In this document: positions 1-12,000 of the stretch, in pieces
Position numbering within the stretch: position 1 is the first letter of the stretch
Layout: each line of letters opens with the position of its first letter
Source of the DNA: Gongronella butleri
Lineage: Eukaryota; Mucoromycota; Mucoromycetes; Mucorales; Cunninghamellaceae
Direction: 5' to 3'
Assembly (NCBI GenBank): GCA_025201375.1
Contig: JAIWZP010000001.1
Span: forward strand, 1,412,501-1,476,500
DNA length: 64,000 nt
The notes under the pieces: generated by a model
The model's input: the letters and a program-made list of their open reading frames with translations, nothing else
Told to the model about the DNA's origin: nothing
The model's database searches: none
Made by a program: the position numbers and the translations under genes

Positions 1-177
1 AACCAAAAAATTCGCGAAAACAGCATTTTTATTGTATTTTGGTCATTTTTCAAAAAAGTTTACAATGTACAAAGAAAAAAAGATATTGGAGCAGACGAAC
101 CCTTGCCTTCTCGTTCAAATGAGCCCGCCCCCGAGGCGCTGCGTCCACTGGATGGCACGCAAACACGATGGTTAAAA

Positions 178-890
178 ATCGCGGATTTTCTAAGGGGTAC
201 AGTCGAGGATCTGAAAATGATCAAATTTAGGTCCTCTAATCGCCGCGCCATTCAACCAAGTCTTAAAGACCACACCATTCACCGATAAAAGCGAGATAAA
301 ATTCAAGGGTCCATTGACTAGGTTTGGCGAGAAACGCGTTTTTGGCAAAATTTTCGACTCAAGGATAACTCGACGAAAATTGGCCAGAGAGCCGCGAAAC
401 GTGGACCACCAGAAAGAGCACGACCTGGAGCGTATGTTGCCACCGGTGATCAATGGAAAACACGAGTTCCAGTCGAATGAGCGCGTGCCCAAGATTTGAA
501 GTGAAGCTAGGACGCGTCAAAAAGCGCGTCTTTTTTGCGTCTTCGCGCTCCGTGCTCTGATCAAAGTTATGCACCTAGGGCATGACTTGCCAGTGGAAAC
601 GTCGGCGTGGCTAAAAAGTCGCGTTTTGGTGCCGCCATTGCACTTTTAATTTAATTCTTAAACTGCCCATTGCTCGACAATGAGCTGATGGATATCAGTT
701 TTTTTTGCCATTTTTCGTGGTTTCTCCATGCGATTCGTCTTGAGCGTGAGTTTGGTCGCATTCTGAGAACCTGATTTTTCGATTTTGGTTTGAGAGCCCG
801 GAGAGGCTGATTTTTGCATTTGCGTGTAGCGCTCCTCAAGGATCTCTGAGGACCTCAAGTGGTCATTCAATCGGTTTTTCTGGCTTCTCA
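178..890 (+). repeat. Repeat family R1, copy a
   Basis: A divergent, non-coding, roughly 700-bp repeat. The same order of landmarks recurs near 36.77, 48.16, 51.69 and 62.81 kb, always in this orientation. The landmarks are an opening 'aaggggtacagtcga', then 'gtccattgactag', then 'gacgaaaattggcc', then 'agaaagagcacga', then 'gtgatcaatgg', and late 'cattgctcg' followed by 'ttcgtggtttctcca'. No long ORF is shared between copies. Edges are approximate and no terminal repeats were found, so the class is unknown. Family membership is seen directly; calling it a mobile repeat is inference. Confidence 0.75.
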
Positions 891-2377
891 CTTGACTGTG
901 GATGCATTTTTGGGGCCAGTCGTTCTGAGTGGGTTCTGGAGATTTGGAGCAATTTGTGATTTCGCTTATTTTCTTGTTATAAACGCTTTTTCCATCGATC
1001 CACCCTAGCTGAAATCGCATGCAATCGACAAGTACAGGCCATAGCACCTTTTGCCTATGCCGAAACCTACGGTCATCATGCTCGCTGCGTACAATATCGG
1101 GCATTTGTAAAATTTGAACCATTTTTTCAACTGAACCATTCAAAAGGATGGCTATCAATGCTCCCAAGCAGAGCTTAAGTTCTGTCCTTCAGCGTCCCGT
1201 TCTGATGATACAAGTTTCAAGCCGATGGCTTGATAAATGGTCAAGCTTATAATATAAGCAAGGGTTAAAATCAAGAAATGTCCAATTTCTCAACCACAGC
1301 CTAATCGATTTCCCGATTTTTTTTTATTTTATTTCTCTCGAAGCGAAGAATCGGCAAATCGCACAAATGGCTGACAAGTTGGATTTTTTTTTATTTGAAG
1401 CGAGAATTTGTTTTCGAAACCACCCAAAGCCTAAGCCTTGGATTTTGGAATCATGAAGGATCCGTCGTCCAGATCACCTTGGCTACCACTCACCTTTACC
1501 GTGAAATCCGCGACACAACGACCTGGAATTGACCCAAAAGTCCAATCGCTTTCATACAAAATCAAAGGCAAAAAGACCTTTTACGCCATTTCAGTCGGAT
1601 CATGCCATTCCTTTCACCATTGGCGCGCTGTTGAATCACTGCGGCGTGATTCAGCGGGTGATCCGACGCGTAAAAAATGGAAACGTGACCATCAAAGGCT
1701 CATATCGGATCAAGATTTCAATGTCACGTCATGTGTCATGGTCATGCCTCTGTCCAGCCACGGCTTTGTCAACCTAAATGGAGCACAATGCTTAGAGGCA
1801 TGATGCCGTGGCTAAAAAAAAAAGGGGAAAAAATAGACATGGCAAGTCAGAGGCCACGTGTGGCGCATGTCTTTCGCATCGTGAGCTGCTTCCTGCATCG
1901 GATTTTGGATTTCTTTGCTTGGTTCTTGATCTTTTCGGAACCTGGCGGTCGATGGCGTCATGCTTGGCCGTCGCTGTGCTACGCCAGCGTCGGTCAAATG
2001 TCACACAATCACGGTGTATGTAAGACGGTGCGAGGGAATGGTCGTCATTTTTGGCGATTTTCATGCAGGTGGATGAAGAATGAGCGGCACCAGGGGAGCA
2101 GGGGGTTGCCATGAGAACAGGGCATGGACGCAAAACGTCAAGGAGTCAGGCTCAGCTGAGGGTGGTGTGCTGGTATGCCAAAAAAAAAAGGTCTTTTTGG
2201 GTCTTGGCAAGCCCGCAAAAGCAAATCGCGCCCGGGATTGGCCAGCCTAAAAATAGCCTTTTGGTCCCTTTTTTCTACTCCTCGCTGGTGTTTCGTGATC
2301 TTTTTCGCTTTTCTTTCTCATTTTTTTTCTTTTTTGTTCATACAACCCACATACACACATACACACACACACATACT
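891..2377. other. Intergenic, no gene recognised
   Basis: Up to about 1.0 kb this may continue the R1 copy. The rest holds short ORFs without recognisable domains, A/T runs near 1320 and 1387, and the promoter and leader of the SUR7-like gene. That leader ends in a T-rich tract (2300-2340) followed by an (AC)n stretch directly before the start codon. Confidence 0.5.
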
Positions 2378-3387
2378 ATGGGAGGCACCTTGCTACATTT
2401 GTCTGGCCTGTTCGTCTGCGTTGCAGCGACGGCCTTGTTGATCATCACGAATTTGGGCACGACGTTCAACAGCTCGTTTTTGCCAAACGTGTACTTTGTG
2501 CAAGCCAATTTCGCGACAGCATACATCCGCTTTGGGCCATACAATGCATGCCTTTACAACGGCGGCCAAGTGACATGCACCGCACCCAAGCTTGCTCAGA
2601 CGTTTGGTACGATCCGTTTTTTTCTTGAAGAAGAAGGAAGAAAAAAAAAAAAGGAGAAACTGGTGTGATGGCGATCACTGTCCAGCCTGTGATCATGGCT
2701 CTTGTGCCATGGCCAGTGAATTAGCGCCCAATTTGTGCTCGTTGTTACACGGAATCATGCTTGTTTTTCTCACCCTTCCTTTTTCTTGTCTTTTTTAGAT
2801 TTGTCCAGCTTCAACATCCCAAATGTTGACACCTCTGCTGTCGATGCCCTGCAGACCGCCTACAAATTCATTGTTCTGCTCATCCCCTGCACAGTGCTCG
2901 CCTTTTTGTCGCTCACTGGTGAGTTAAAAGTGATGATTGGCATCGATGATGTCCAGATTTTCATCTTTTTTTTTTTTATGTTGTCGTGCCATGTTTTGCT
3001 CACCCTTTTTATTTCTACGTAGGCTGGATGACGATTCGACGTCACCGCAACTCGAACCGCCTGCCTATTTTTGGCGCGATTGGTAGTCTGCTTGGGTTGA
3101 TTTGCGGCGCTGCGACGCTTGCGCTTGTGATTGTGTGCCATCAAGTGCCTTTTAACTTGCTGCAGAGCAAGACGTCGGCGCTCACATACCAGTGGGGCAC
3201 GTCGCTCTATCTACTGGGTGTTGGCGGTGTGGGCTGCATGCTCATTTCGTTCATTTTGTACGTCACGTCGGCCATTGTGCACAAGCCCAACAATGATTAT
3301 ACATATTTCCAAAAGGAGGAGGATTACATTGACATGACGTATCAAAGCGACCAGGCGCAAGCCGAACACCATCGCCCCTATTATTAA
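2378..3387 (+). CDS. SUR7/PalI-family four-pass membrane protein
   Basis: Three exons (2378-2606, 2799-2918, 3023-3387) join in phase to 237 residues. The protein has an N-terminal membrane segment (about residues 5-25) and an extracellular loop with GPYNACLYNG and a second Cys, resembling the claudin-like Cys loop of SUR7/PalI proteins. Three more membrane segments follow: about 98-117, 130-152 and 170-195. The short polar tail ends HHRPYY. In yeasts the family marks eisosome/MCC plasma-membrane domains (Sur7) or takes part in ambient pH signalling (PalI/Rim9). The sequence does not say which role applies. The start is the first ATG after a T-rich and CA-rich leader. An ATTAAA-like signal lies downstream. 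Confidence 0.75.
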
Positions 3388-4058
3388 AAGGCATGCAAAC
3401 AAGCAACCTTTTTATATATTATGTATTTTTTTTGATAAAAAAAAACCTATTGTACATTATGGATCAGCAAACAAAAAAACTAAAAAAAAAAAAAAAAAAG
3501 GGACTTTTTCTCCAAGCATCTCATCTTGTTTATGCAATCAAAATTGAGTGCAATATAGGAGATGCCCCTGTCCTTCATCCACGAAACATTGAGGCCGGGT
3601 GCGTGAAGAGGAGGGAGGGGCAAAAAGACCCGGATGCTGGAGGTGAGGGGGATTGCGCGCGCGCGCGCGTGTGCAAGATTACAGGGCAGCGCGAGGCTAT
3701 TGGGTGGAGAGAAATCCATGCATCTGGGTTTAGGACGTGCTGCCTGATGAATGATTAAAAAATTGAGATGATGATATGATATCGTGCCTAGCGACTTTCT
3801 CCTTTTGTCTCAACATGGTGTCTGCCCCCTTTTTTTTCCCTCACCTCACCCCCCCCCCTTTTTTCGTGCCTTTTTTGGGGGAGCCACCGCCAGTGTGGTG
3901 CAAAACGCCAGGATGACCACAGGTTGAAATGTGAGATCCAACGACAAACAAATATCGCACGATGTAAATAAAAAAAAAATAGAGAGGGCCACCACCACTT
4001 TTTTTTTTGCCTCCCCCACTCTTCTTTCCCTTTTTCTTCTTTTTTTTTTTTGAAAAAG
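3388..4058. other. Intergenic with homopolymers and a (GC)n tract
   Basis: Holds the 3' end of the SUR7-like gene, an A-run at about 3482-3499, an alternating GC tract at about 3656-3669, and the T-rich leader of the ankyrin-DIL gene. I see no gene. Confidence 0.6.
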
Positions 4059-4651
4059 ATGATGATAGACGCGCCGATTTCTGTGGATGACGCGCCATTG
4101 AAGGCGCGCAAGCCGCACCTCCATCTGTCGTGGTCATCGACAAGCTCGTCGTTTTCCGTCGCGTCGTTTTTATCGTCGACCTCGACGCCTGCAACTACCA
4201 TTACAACCATCACAACGCCTCAATCGCACCCGGGATCCGACGATTTTTTCAATCCAACCGAGTCGGCATTCAAGGCGCTGGTTCATGCGTGTTCGCATGG
4301 CGAGACGGCCAAGGTGAAGCAATTGGTCATCGACCGCACGTATAATCTCGACGACACAGACGACCCGCAGATGGGTACCACACCCTTGATTTACGCTGCA
4401 TGCTTTGGCTATGCCGACATTGTCGATGTGCTTGTCCAAGAGGGCGTCGACCTGGACAAACAAGATAAAAGTAAGGGGCTCGCTCCAATTTCATTGGCTG
4501 AAAATCAAGGGGGTGGGGAGGAGGGCAAAACAGAAGAACAAGGAGTCTTTTTTTTTCTGCGCGTTGTTGCAAAAGCAAAGAAAAAAAAGGAGGGGGTCGG
4601 GGGGCCCGGAGGACGGAAGCCGGGTTGTAGTGGTGTGGTGTGAAGTAGCAA

Positions 4652-4682
<31 letters not shown>

Positions 4683-7209
4683 CGAGCTCCAATATGTCTC
4701 TAACAGCCAATTTTTTTCCCAACTCGCCTTCAGATGGATGGACAGCTCTCATGTGGGCGACGATCAACAATCATAGCCACGTGGTCGAGCGACTTTTAGA
4801 CCACGGGGCTTCTACACACCTCCAAACACACAAGGGCCGCTCCCTGCAACACTTTTTAGACGATGAGCACGAAAAGGTTGCGAAATTGATCCAGCCATAC
4901 CTGCCCGTGGCCAGCATGACGGCTGCCGACGACGATACGGCGGCATTGACGCCCACGACGCGACGTAAATACCAGGTCCTCGATGATTTCGATCGCTTGG
5001 ACCAAGAGACGACGCAATTACACCCGAGCACCTCTTCGTCGCGGTCGACGCGACCCAGTTGGACGCTTGTCGCATCGCTGTCACCCGACGACGACGATTT
5101 AATCTCATGCGAGCGCAGCATGCAGTCGATCCACCATTTTGTGTGGAATCGGTGCCTGCCCGACCAAATGTACGTCTTTGCCGAGGACGATGTCGACCAC
5201 CTGCTGTCAGTCCTCATCACCGATCTCAAATTGCCCATGAAATCGCGACAGGAGAATTGGCTACCCGCCAATGTCCTGTTTCTCGCCGCACGCTATGCAC
5301 ACTATTATACCAATCGCGACCTCCTGCAGAGCCTGCTTGGCGGCGCAATGACACGCATTGCCCTTGTCCTCCAGGTACCAAAAAAAAAAAAGAAAAAAAA
5401 AGAAAAGAGAAAGACAGAAAGAAAGAAAGAAAAAAAAGATGAAAAAAAAAGAAAATCAAAAAACCACCCCCCTAAAAAAAAATGGCCACGGTCCCGCTCA
5501 CTTTTTTATAATGTTCCTTGCAGGGCAACAAGGGCGACATTCACACGCTGGCGTTTTGGCTGGCAAATTTGACACAATTGCTATACTATTTGAAGCGCGA
5601 CACGCATCTTGTTGTGGCGACGGCGGAGCAGCAGCTCGAGATCTCTGAGCTTGTGTCCGAGACGTATGCGCTTCTTGTGATTGACTCTGAGCGTCGATTA
5701 GAAAAGATCCTGGAGGCCAGCATGCTGACGTTTGATTCCATTGGCGGCGAGCCCGTGCAATTTTCTGACGATTGGCATCGGTTCTTCCGTCGTCGGCCGT
5801 CATCGCGGCGCCCGTCGTCCATGATGGTGCTCGCAACCGCCGCTGCAGCGTCGTCGTCGTCGCCTGCGCCGTCGGTGCCGTCGTCTCCTCTTGAAACGAG
5901 CACAGCCGCATCGTTTACAGCGTCATCGGCGTCTCCAACAACATCTTTGCCAACATCTCCGCGACCAGGCGACAGCAACACAATGGCGTCCATGGTAGAG
6001 GTGGTGATGAACACACCGTCGTCCGATTGGCCAACGTGCACCATGTCGCCGCACTCGATCACGTCGCTCTTGTCGTCGATTCTATATGTGCTTCAATCGT
6101 ACGAGGTGCATCCGTCCATCATTGTGCAGGCAGTGGCTCAATTCTTTTATTTCATGGGCTGCGAGCTGTTCAATCGCATTCTGATGAACAAAAAGTACAC
6201 GTGCCGTTCAAAGGCGTTGCAGGTGCGCATGAATTTGTCCGTCATCGAGGACTGGCTGCGCGAACAACAGCCCTTTTTGCCGTCGCATCTCACCACGTAC
6301 CTGGATCCGCTCATTCAATTGCTCCAGCTGCTGCAGTGCCTGTCGCAGCTCAATGACCTCCAAACGTTCATTAGCACCACCCAGGGGTTCGACCTGCTCA
6401 ATCCGCTGCAAATCAAACGTTGCGTACTCTACTACAGATATGAAGTCGACGAAACCCGCCTGCCGGATGCCATTGAGAAATATACCACGCGTCTGCCGCA
6501 GCAGCCGCTCCCTCCTCCTGCGCCAACCACACCATCGTGCGCCTCATCGTCGCCATCCACCTCCCTTTCACGTGCCTCGTCGTCGTCTACAGCACAGGCA
6601 AATGGTGCAGCAACAGCAAACGAAGCGTCTACAGCCGCATCACCTACATCCTCACGGCCCACAAGCGTCTCAAGCCTCGGCAGCCTTTTGATGGCCAAGT
6701 GGTCATCAGCCACCACCAATGCACCCGCGGCGTCTGAAAAGGGCAATGAGGACGCGACCACCACATCACCATTGTCGACGTACCCGGATCTGGATGACGA
6801 CGATCAATATCCTGGTCAAGAACCATCTTGGCTTGTTGAACAGCGAGACGCAAATTATACCTTGCCTTTTTCCTTGCCGACGTCCTCCTCCATGATGCAC
6901 TACGACCACGTTCCAGCCCAAACAGCCACAACAGACGCCACCACCCAAGAACGCCAGCAACAAACACCCGACACATCCGCGTCGTCCACCTTGCCGCAGC
7001 AGCCACACGCGCACAATCAGACCTCGTCCCATCATCCACTCTCTCTTGCGCTGTACAAGGCATTACGCCAAAAGCTCGGTGTCGACGCGCGCTGCCGCAA
7101 AACCCGTGAACGCATGGTTGTCCCCACCATTCCCCAAGAATGGATCCCCATCCTCGATAGGCATAACGACAACCACAATGCACGCACAGCCATGGACTTT
7201 GACGCGTAA
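4059..7209 (+). CDS. Ankyrin-repeat and dilute (DIL) domain protein
   Basis: Exons 4059-4470, 4734-5374 and 5524-7209 give 912 residues. Residues about 70-170 form ankyrin repeats (GTTPLIYAACFGYADIV, NGWTALMWATINNHSHVV, with an intron between them). From about 255 to 640 the sequence follows the dilute domain of class V myosin tails: WLPANVLFLAARYAHYY, then TLAFWLANLTQLLYYLK, then SSILYVLQSYEVHPSIIVQA with FFYFMGCELFNRIL. A Ser/Thr-rich insert lies inside (about 445-520) and a low-complexity tail follows. There is no motor domain, so this is not a myosin. Proteins with this architecture occur in fungi, and a cargo or vesicle tethering role is inference. The first ATG after the T-tract was chosen; a second ATG follows immediately. 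AATAAA lies near 7373. Confidence 0.85.
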
Positions 7210-7479
7210 AAAAAAAAAAAAAAAAAAAGCGTCACGTCCTCCTCTCTCCTCAAAAACAAAACACAAAACAGCCATTTGCTCTTCTTTTACTACCCCCTCC
7301 CCCATGATGTATATTTCTCTTGCCTTTTTTTTCCCCCTCTTGTCTATATTTTAGGCTCTAATGCCGAATTATAATAAATAGTGTGTTTCTCTGTTTAAAG
7401 GCATTTCTTTGTTTTTCTTTGTGTCCGAGAGCTTAATTACAAAGAAATTCTTCACACTCGAAGCAACGACCCACAGTTT

Positions 7480-7720
7480 CTTAGGCGTGAAGGGGGTAAG
7501 ATCACCACCATTTGGTCTTGTACAGCGGCAACGGTTGAGCGCCCCGACGCGTGAAGCATCTCAAACAAATACGGTATGAATCAGCGGTCAAACGCGGCGA
7601 AAGCGCTCGTGTTTTGAAGACATCGCGTCGATATCTCAGTGAGTTGGCTTTCACAGGGCCGGTTTGGTCCTGATTTCATGCAAAATGTAAGTTTTCAGGA
7701 CGGAATCGTCCAATCTTTGA
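7480..7720 (+). repeat. Repeat family R2, partial copy
   Basis: Matches the R2 unit through 'ggtaagatcaccaccatttg', 'cagcggcaacggttgagcg', 'ccccgacgcgtgaa', 'aatcagcggtcaaacgcgg' and 'catgcaaaatg'. It is a single diverged fragment of the family that forms the array at 49.3-51.1 kb. Confidence 0.8.
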
Positions 7721-9091
7721 AAAAAAAAAAAGAAAACTTGACATTGTTGGAGTTTTGTGTTCATCATCTCCTAGTTTGAATGATTCAAATGAACCCAGTG
7801 CTGTGCGGCACTACAGCATGATCACCTGCCGCCGACCCGCATTCACGGTTTTTTTTTTCGAAAATGATGAATTTATGCCCTCAGGTCGTCACTCCTTTCA
7901 ACCACACGATAAAAACACCTCAGTCACTGGTAAAAATCAGTCATAAAATCAGTACAAGCTACAGGTATGATGCAAAATCAGCGCTACAGTAAAATTGATC
8001 TGCTCGACGCGTCGTAAATTCCGTGTAACGCGTGGGTGCACATGATCACCAGCAATCATGATTGCGCACAGCCGACCTGCGCGGCATGGTTTTGTTTCAG
8101 GTTACTCGACTGCGTTGCCATTGAGTGATCCCATTTCAAGCCATGTTGCAATCATGTTTCCCAATTGGCTTACCATAAAAGCAGCTGCACTTGCTATTCT
8201 GTAGCAAGAGTTGACGTGGCCAGTGCAATCCAGTCCTTTTTTTTTCAAAATTCTGTCTGGTGTGTGACTCGTGATGATGGGCCAAATTTGCTTTTTGATC
8301 GACAACGGCCATCTCGTAATTACTTGCACAAGAGTTAAATTGTGATTTCTTTTTTTTTTCTGCGGCTGGACATTGAAGCGGCAAGAAAGCGAGGCATTGT
8401 AAGCGTGGAGGGGGCTCGTGACATGCCAAGGACCGTCCTTCAAGATGAAAATCTGTAGGCTAATTAGTCATCCCCCATTTTTTCTTGTGTTTTTGCGCGC
8501 CCTATGTTTTTTTTTACGCGATCATCAGGCCAATGATCTTACTAAATAACCAGGCATGGCAATTCCAGGAAATGGAGCACGCTTTTGAAAACAGGCGACC
8601 GACTATTTCAATGAAAACACTTCCAGACGAGGCATGATCAGATTTTGCTAAATAATCTTGGGGATGTGAATGATCATGCATCTCATACACGGACGACGAC
8701 CGTCCTTTGCGTCCCCTCGGTCCTTTTTTCCCCTTGTCCCCTCCTCCTTTTATCCGCTCTTTATTTTTTTTTTCAGCCACTAACTAGCACGATGCTGTAC
8801 AAAAAAAAAAAAAAAAAAAAAAATCGGAGACGTGCAAAGGAGCAAAGAGCAGAGGAGGGGGACGGCGGAAGGAGGCGATTCCGTGCGGCTCGGCAAGCGT
8901 ATGGTCTTGCATTTCGTCATGGAAAGAAAAAGGACAATGCAGGTGCCAAGAAAAGCGCTCTATTTTCATTGTTGTTCTCCTTGAATGCCCCCCCCTCGCC
9001 CCTTGTTTGGTAACGCGGTCAGGTAGTTGTGGCCCAGATGAGCCAAAAAAGCAATCAATGGCTGCATGAGGGCGATTTTTGAGGAGGTAAG
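7721..9091. other. Intergenic, no gene recognised
   Basis: Short ORFs only, with no recognisable domain. Homopolymers include an A-run at 8801-8822. The right end is the promoter region of the GPCR gene. Confidence 0.5.
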
Positions 9092-12000
9092 ATGATGGAG
9101 CTGTGTGTGTGTGTCTGGAAAGCCAAGCCGATTCTTTTTTCTTTGTTTCCAATCATCTTTTTCGCCTTTTTTCTCTCCTTTTTCTTTTCTTTTTTCATTT
9201 TCCTGTTTCTTTGTCCATTTTCATTGCACCCCCCGCGTTTTTTTTTTCTTTTTTTTTCCCTCATTGTTTTGATTCCCACACGTGCCACCTCCACCTCATT
9301 CATGAGTGCCCATGCTTCGACTGTGTCTATCTTTGGACGCACGCTGGCGGCGGACCCTTCGAACAGTGTGACGCAAATCGACAATCGCACCGTGATTATC
9401 TCGCCACTGTTCAACACGACGGGGCTCACAGAGCTGAAGGTAAAAAGGGTTTCCAATTCGACGCGTCGGCGTTTCGAAAGGCAATTGGAGCGTCGCGACA
9501 ACGCTTGAGGCGCCGATGACACGCACCAAACATACAAAAGAGGCAGGATCAGCAAAAAACGACCCAGAGAGCTCATCATTTTTGCACGACGGGGCATCGC
9601 TCTTTTCTCTCTTTTTTTAAACTGAACGCAGATTGGCCTGTTCTTGCCCTTTAGCCAGACGACCAACCAGTTTACACAGCAGATCGTCTGGGGGTAAGGA
9701 TATTTTTTTTGTTTTATTGTTGTTTCGAAAGCCTATTTTTATCTCCCCGCATGGCCACCTCATTTTGAGTGTACGCCGTGGCCCAGGCGCTGGACACGCC
9801 GGGCGCCCTGGCGTTGCGCAACCCCCTGGAAGGCCAATCTTGGCCATACTCCTTTTTTTTTTTTTGCCTTACCCCTTAATTTTTATTTTTTTTAGGGGGT
9901 CATCAGCCATTCGCATGGCCGTCAATGAAATCAATGCGCAACGACTGATCCCAGGCGCCTATGTGACCTTGATTGAGAAAGACTCGTTCCCAGACACGTC
10001 GGTGGATCAGGCGGCCGTGACAAATGCCGTGTATTCGCTTGTCACGCTGCTCCAGCAGGGCGTCATTGGTGTCATTGGCGACGTGACAAGCTCATGGACC
10101 GCCCTCAGCGCATTGGTGACAAGCACATTGCAACTGCCACAATGTTCATTTACAGCAGCATCAGGTATGATTTGAAAAAAAAAAAAAAGATTGAAAAAAC
10201 GGAAATTGTCGAGACACAGCAACCCTAAATGGCTCAATTGAAGATTCACCCTTTCTTTTTTCATGGTAAAAAAGAGGCCTTCTCGGACAAGTCCCAATAT
10301 GGCTATTTTTTTCGCACGATCCCGACAGATGTCGTGATGATTGACGCGCTTCTCCATTTTGTCGCTCACCAGGGCTGGTCCAAGGTGGGTGTCATCTATA
10401 CGGATGACAGCTTAGGGCAGCAATGTACGTAATTCATGCGAAAAAGCCAAAAAAAAAAAAAAAAAAAAAATAGACTTCAGGGGAGTCAAGGGCGGATGAA
10501 CCAAAAAAAGGCATCCCACGGCCCGTGAATACTTACGCCAACGCGTGCTTTTTTTTTGTTAGTGTACCAGCGGATGATCCAGCAATGCGAGCAAATGAAC
10601 ATTGAGCTTGTGAATTATCAATCATTCCCCGCGGTCAATGCGTCGGCTGATGCGATGACGAATGCGCTTGTCAATGTGACGACCAATGGCGCGCGTGTGC
10701 TTGTCGTTGCCGCCGTGGGCCAGCCGCAAACGAACCTGATTATGCAGGCTGCGCAGGCAGGGTACATGACCAGCGATTATGCATGGCTGCTCGTCGACGA
10801 TACCATTAGCATTTCTTTGCCCGCCGCACTCACCGACGCCAACAGCACGCTCACCATGGCTTCCAACTTTAATGGCCTATTCTGGATCGGCAATTGGCTC
10901 ACACCCAAGGGCTATGGTCCTTACGACGCGTTTTTGTCCAATTGGAATGCCCTGAATGCAAGCGTGTAAGGTGGAAAAAGCACAATGCATAGCATTGTTC
11001 CTGTTTTTTTTTGACGCGCTTTTCTATTTTTTTTCTCAGGTACCCCGAAGCTGGTAGCCCAAACATCAGCACAAACGAGGGTCTTGCATACTCATGCATG
11101 ATGATGATGGCCGAGGGATTCAAGAATATTGTAATTAAAAGTAACAATCAAAGCGGCCAACTTTCACAATTGGCTGCTGGCAACCTCGATCAAGACATGC
11201 AGCCTGCCATGTTCAATGTCGGCTATGTTGGGCCTAATGGGCCCATGCTGCTGGACAACAATGGCGATATGATGACAGGGTGAGTGAGAAAAAAAAAAAA
11301 AAAGGCGCGCATTTTACCCGAAACATGCATGAATCGTGTTCACGCGACCTTGTTTTCTCATGGAAATCGATTTTTTTTTTAACAGCAACTATCACATTTT
11401 CAACAATCAGCACGGCACCTTTGCCACCGTCGCCACGTACCTGATTGGTCAATTGACCATGAACGCGGCGCCCATGTTCTTTGACGGCACATCACAGGTA
11501 CAAAGGAGCGGAGCTGTGCGCGCGCGACGCGTCGCTGCGTGGAAAAAGGGCGACCAATGGCTCATTTCTTTCATTTTTATGCAGATTCCATCAGACTCGC
11601 CCCCAACATACGCATTGAATCCGCAATGGACGTCGGTGATCTCGTTTTTCATCCTGATCATTACTGGAACTGGCTTTATCTTTGCCACTGCCATGTTTTG
11701 CCTCGTCATCTTTTATCGAAAACATCCTGTTTTCAAGGCGGCAAGGTACGCGGTTCAATGGATAATTGATTTGGGCGGGCAAATCTGACTTTGTGTGCTC
11801 ATTTTTTTTGTTTTCATGTAGCCCACTGTTCTGTTGTCTGGAGCTGGTCGGCTTTGTGTTGACGTACATGGCAGTGACACTGATGATTGGCGATCCCACG
11901 CCCACAACATGCATCCTTATGCCCGTGACCTTCAATCTCGGCTTTTTATTGGTACTCAGGTAAGTTTTGGCGTGCATAAAGAGCCAAAAGCAAACAGCGC

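Noticed and set aside
9103..9519. Alternative frame for the GPCR first exon
   Set aside because: Does not continue in phase into exon 2; only the 9092 frame joins the ligand-binding exons.
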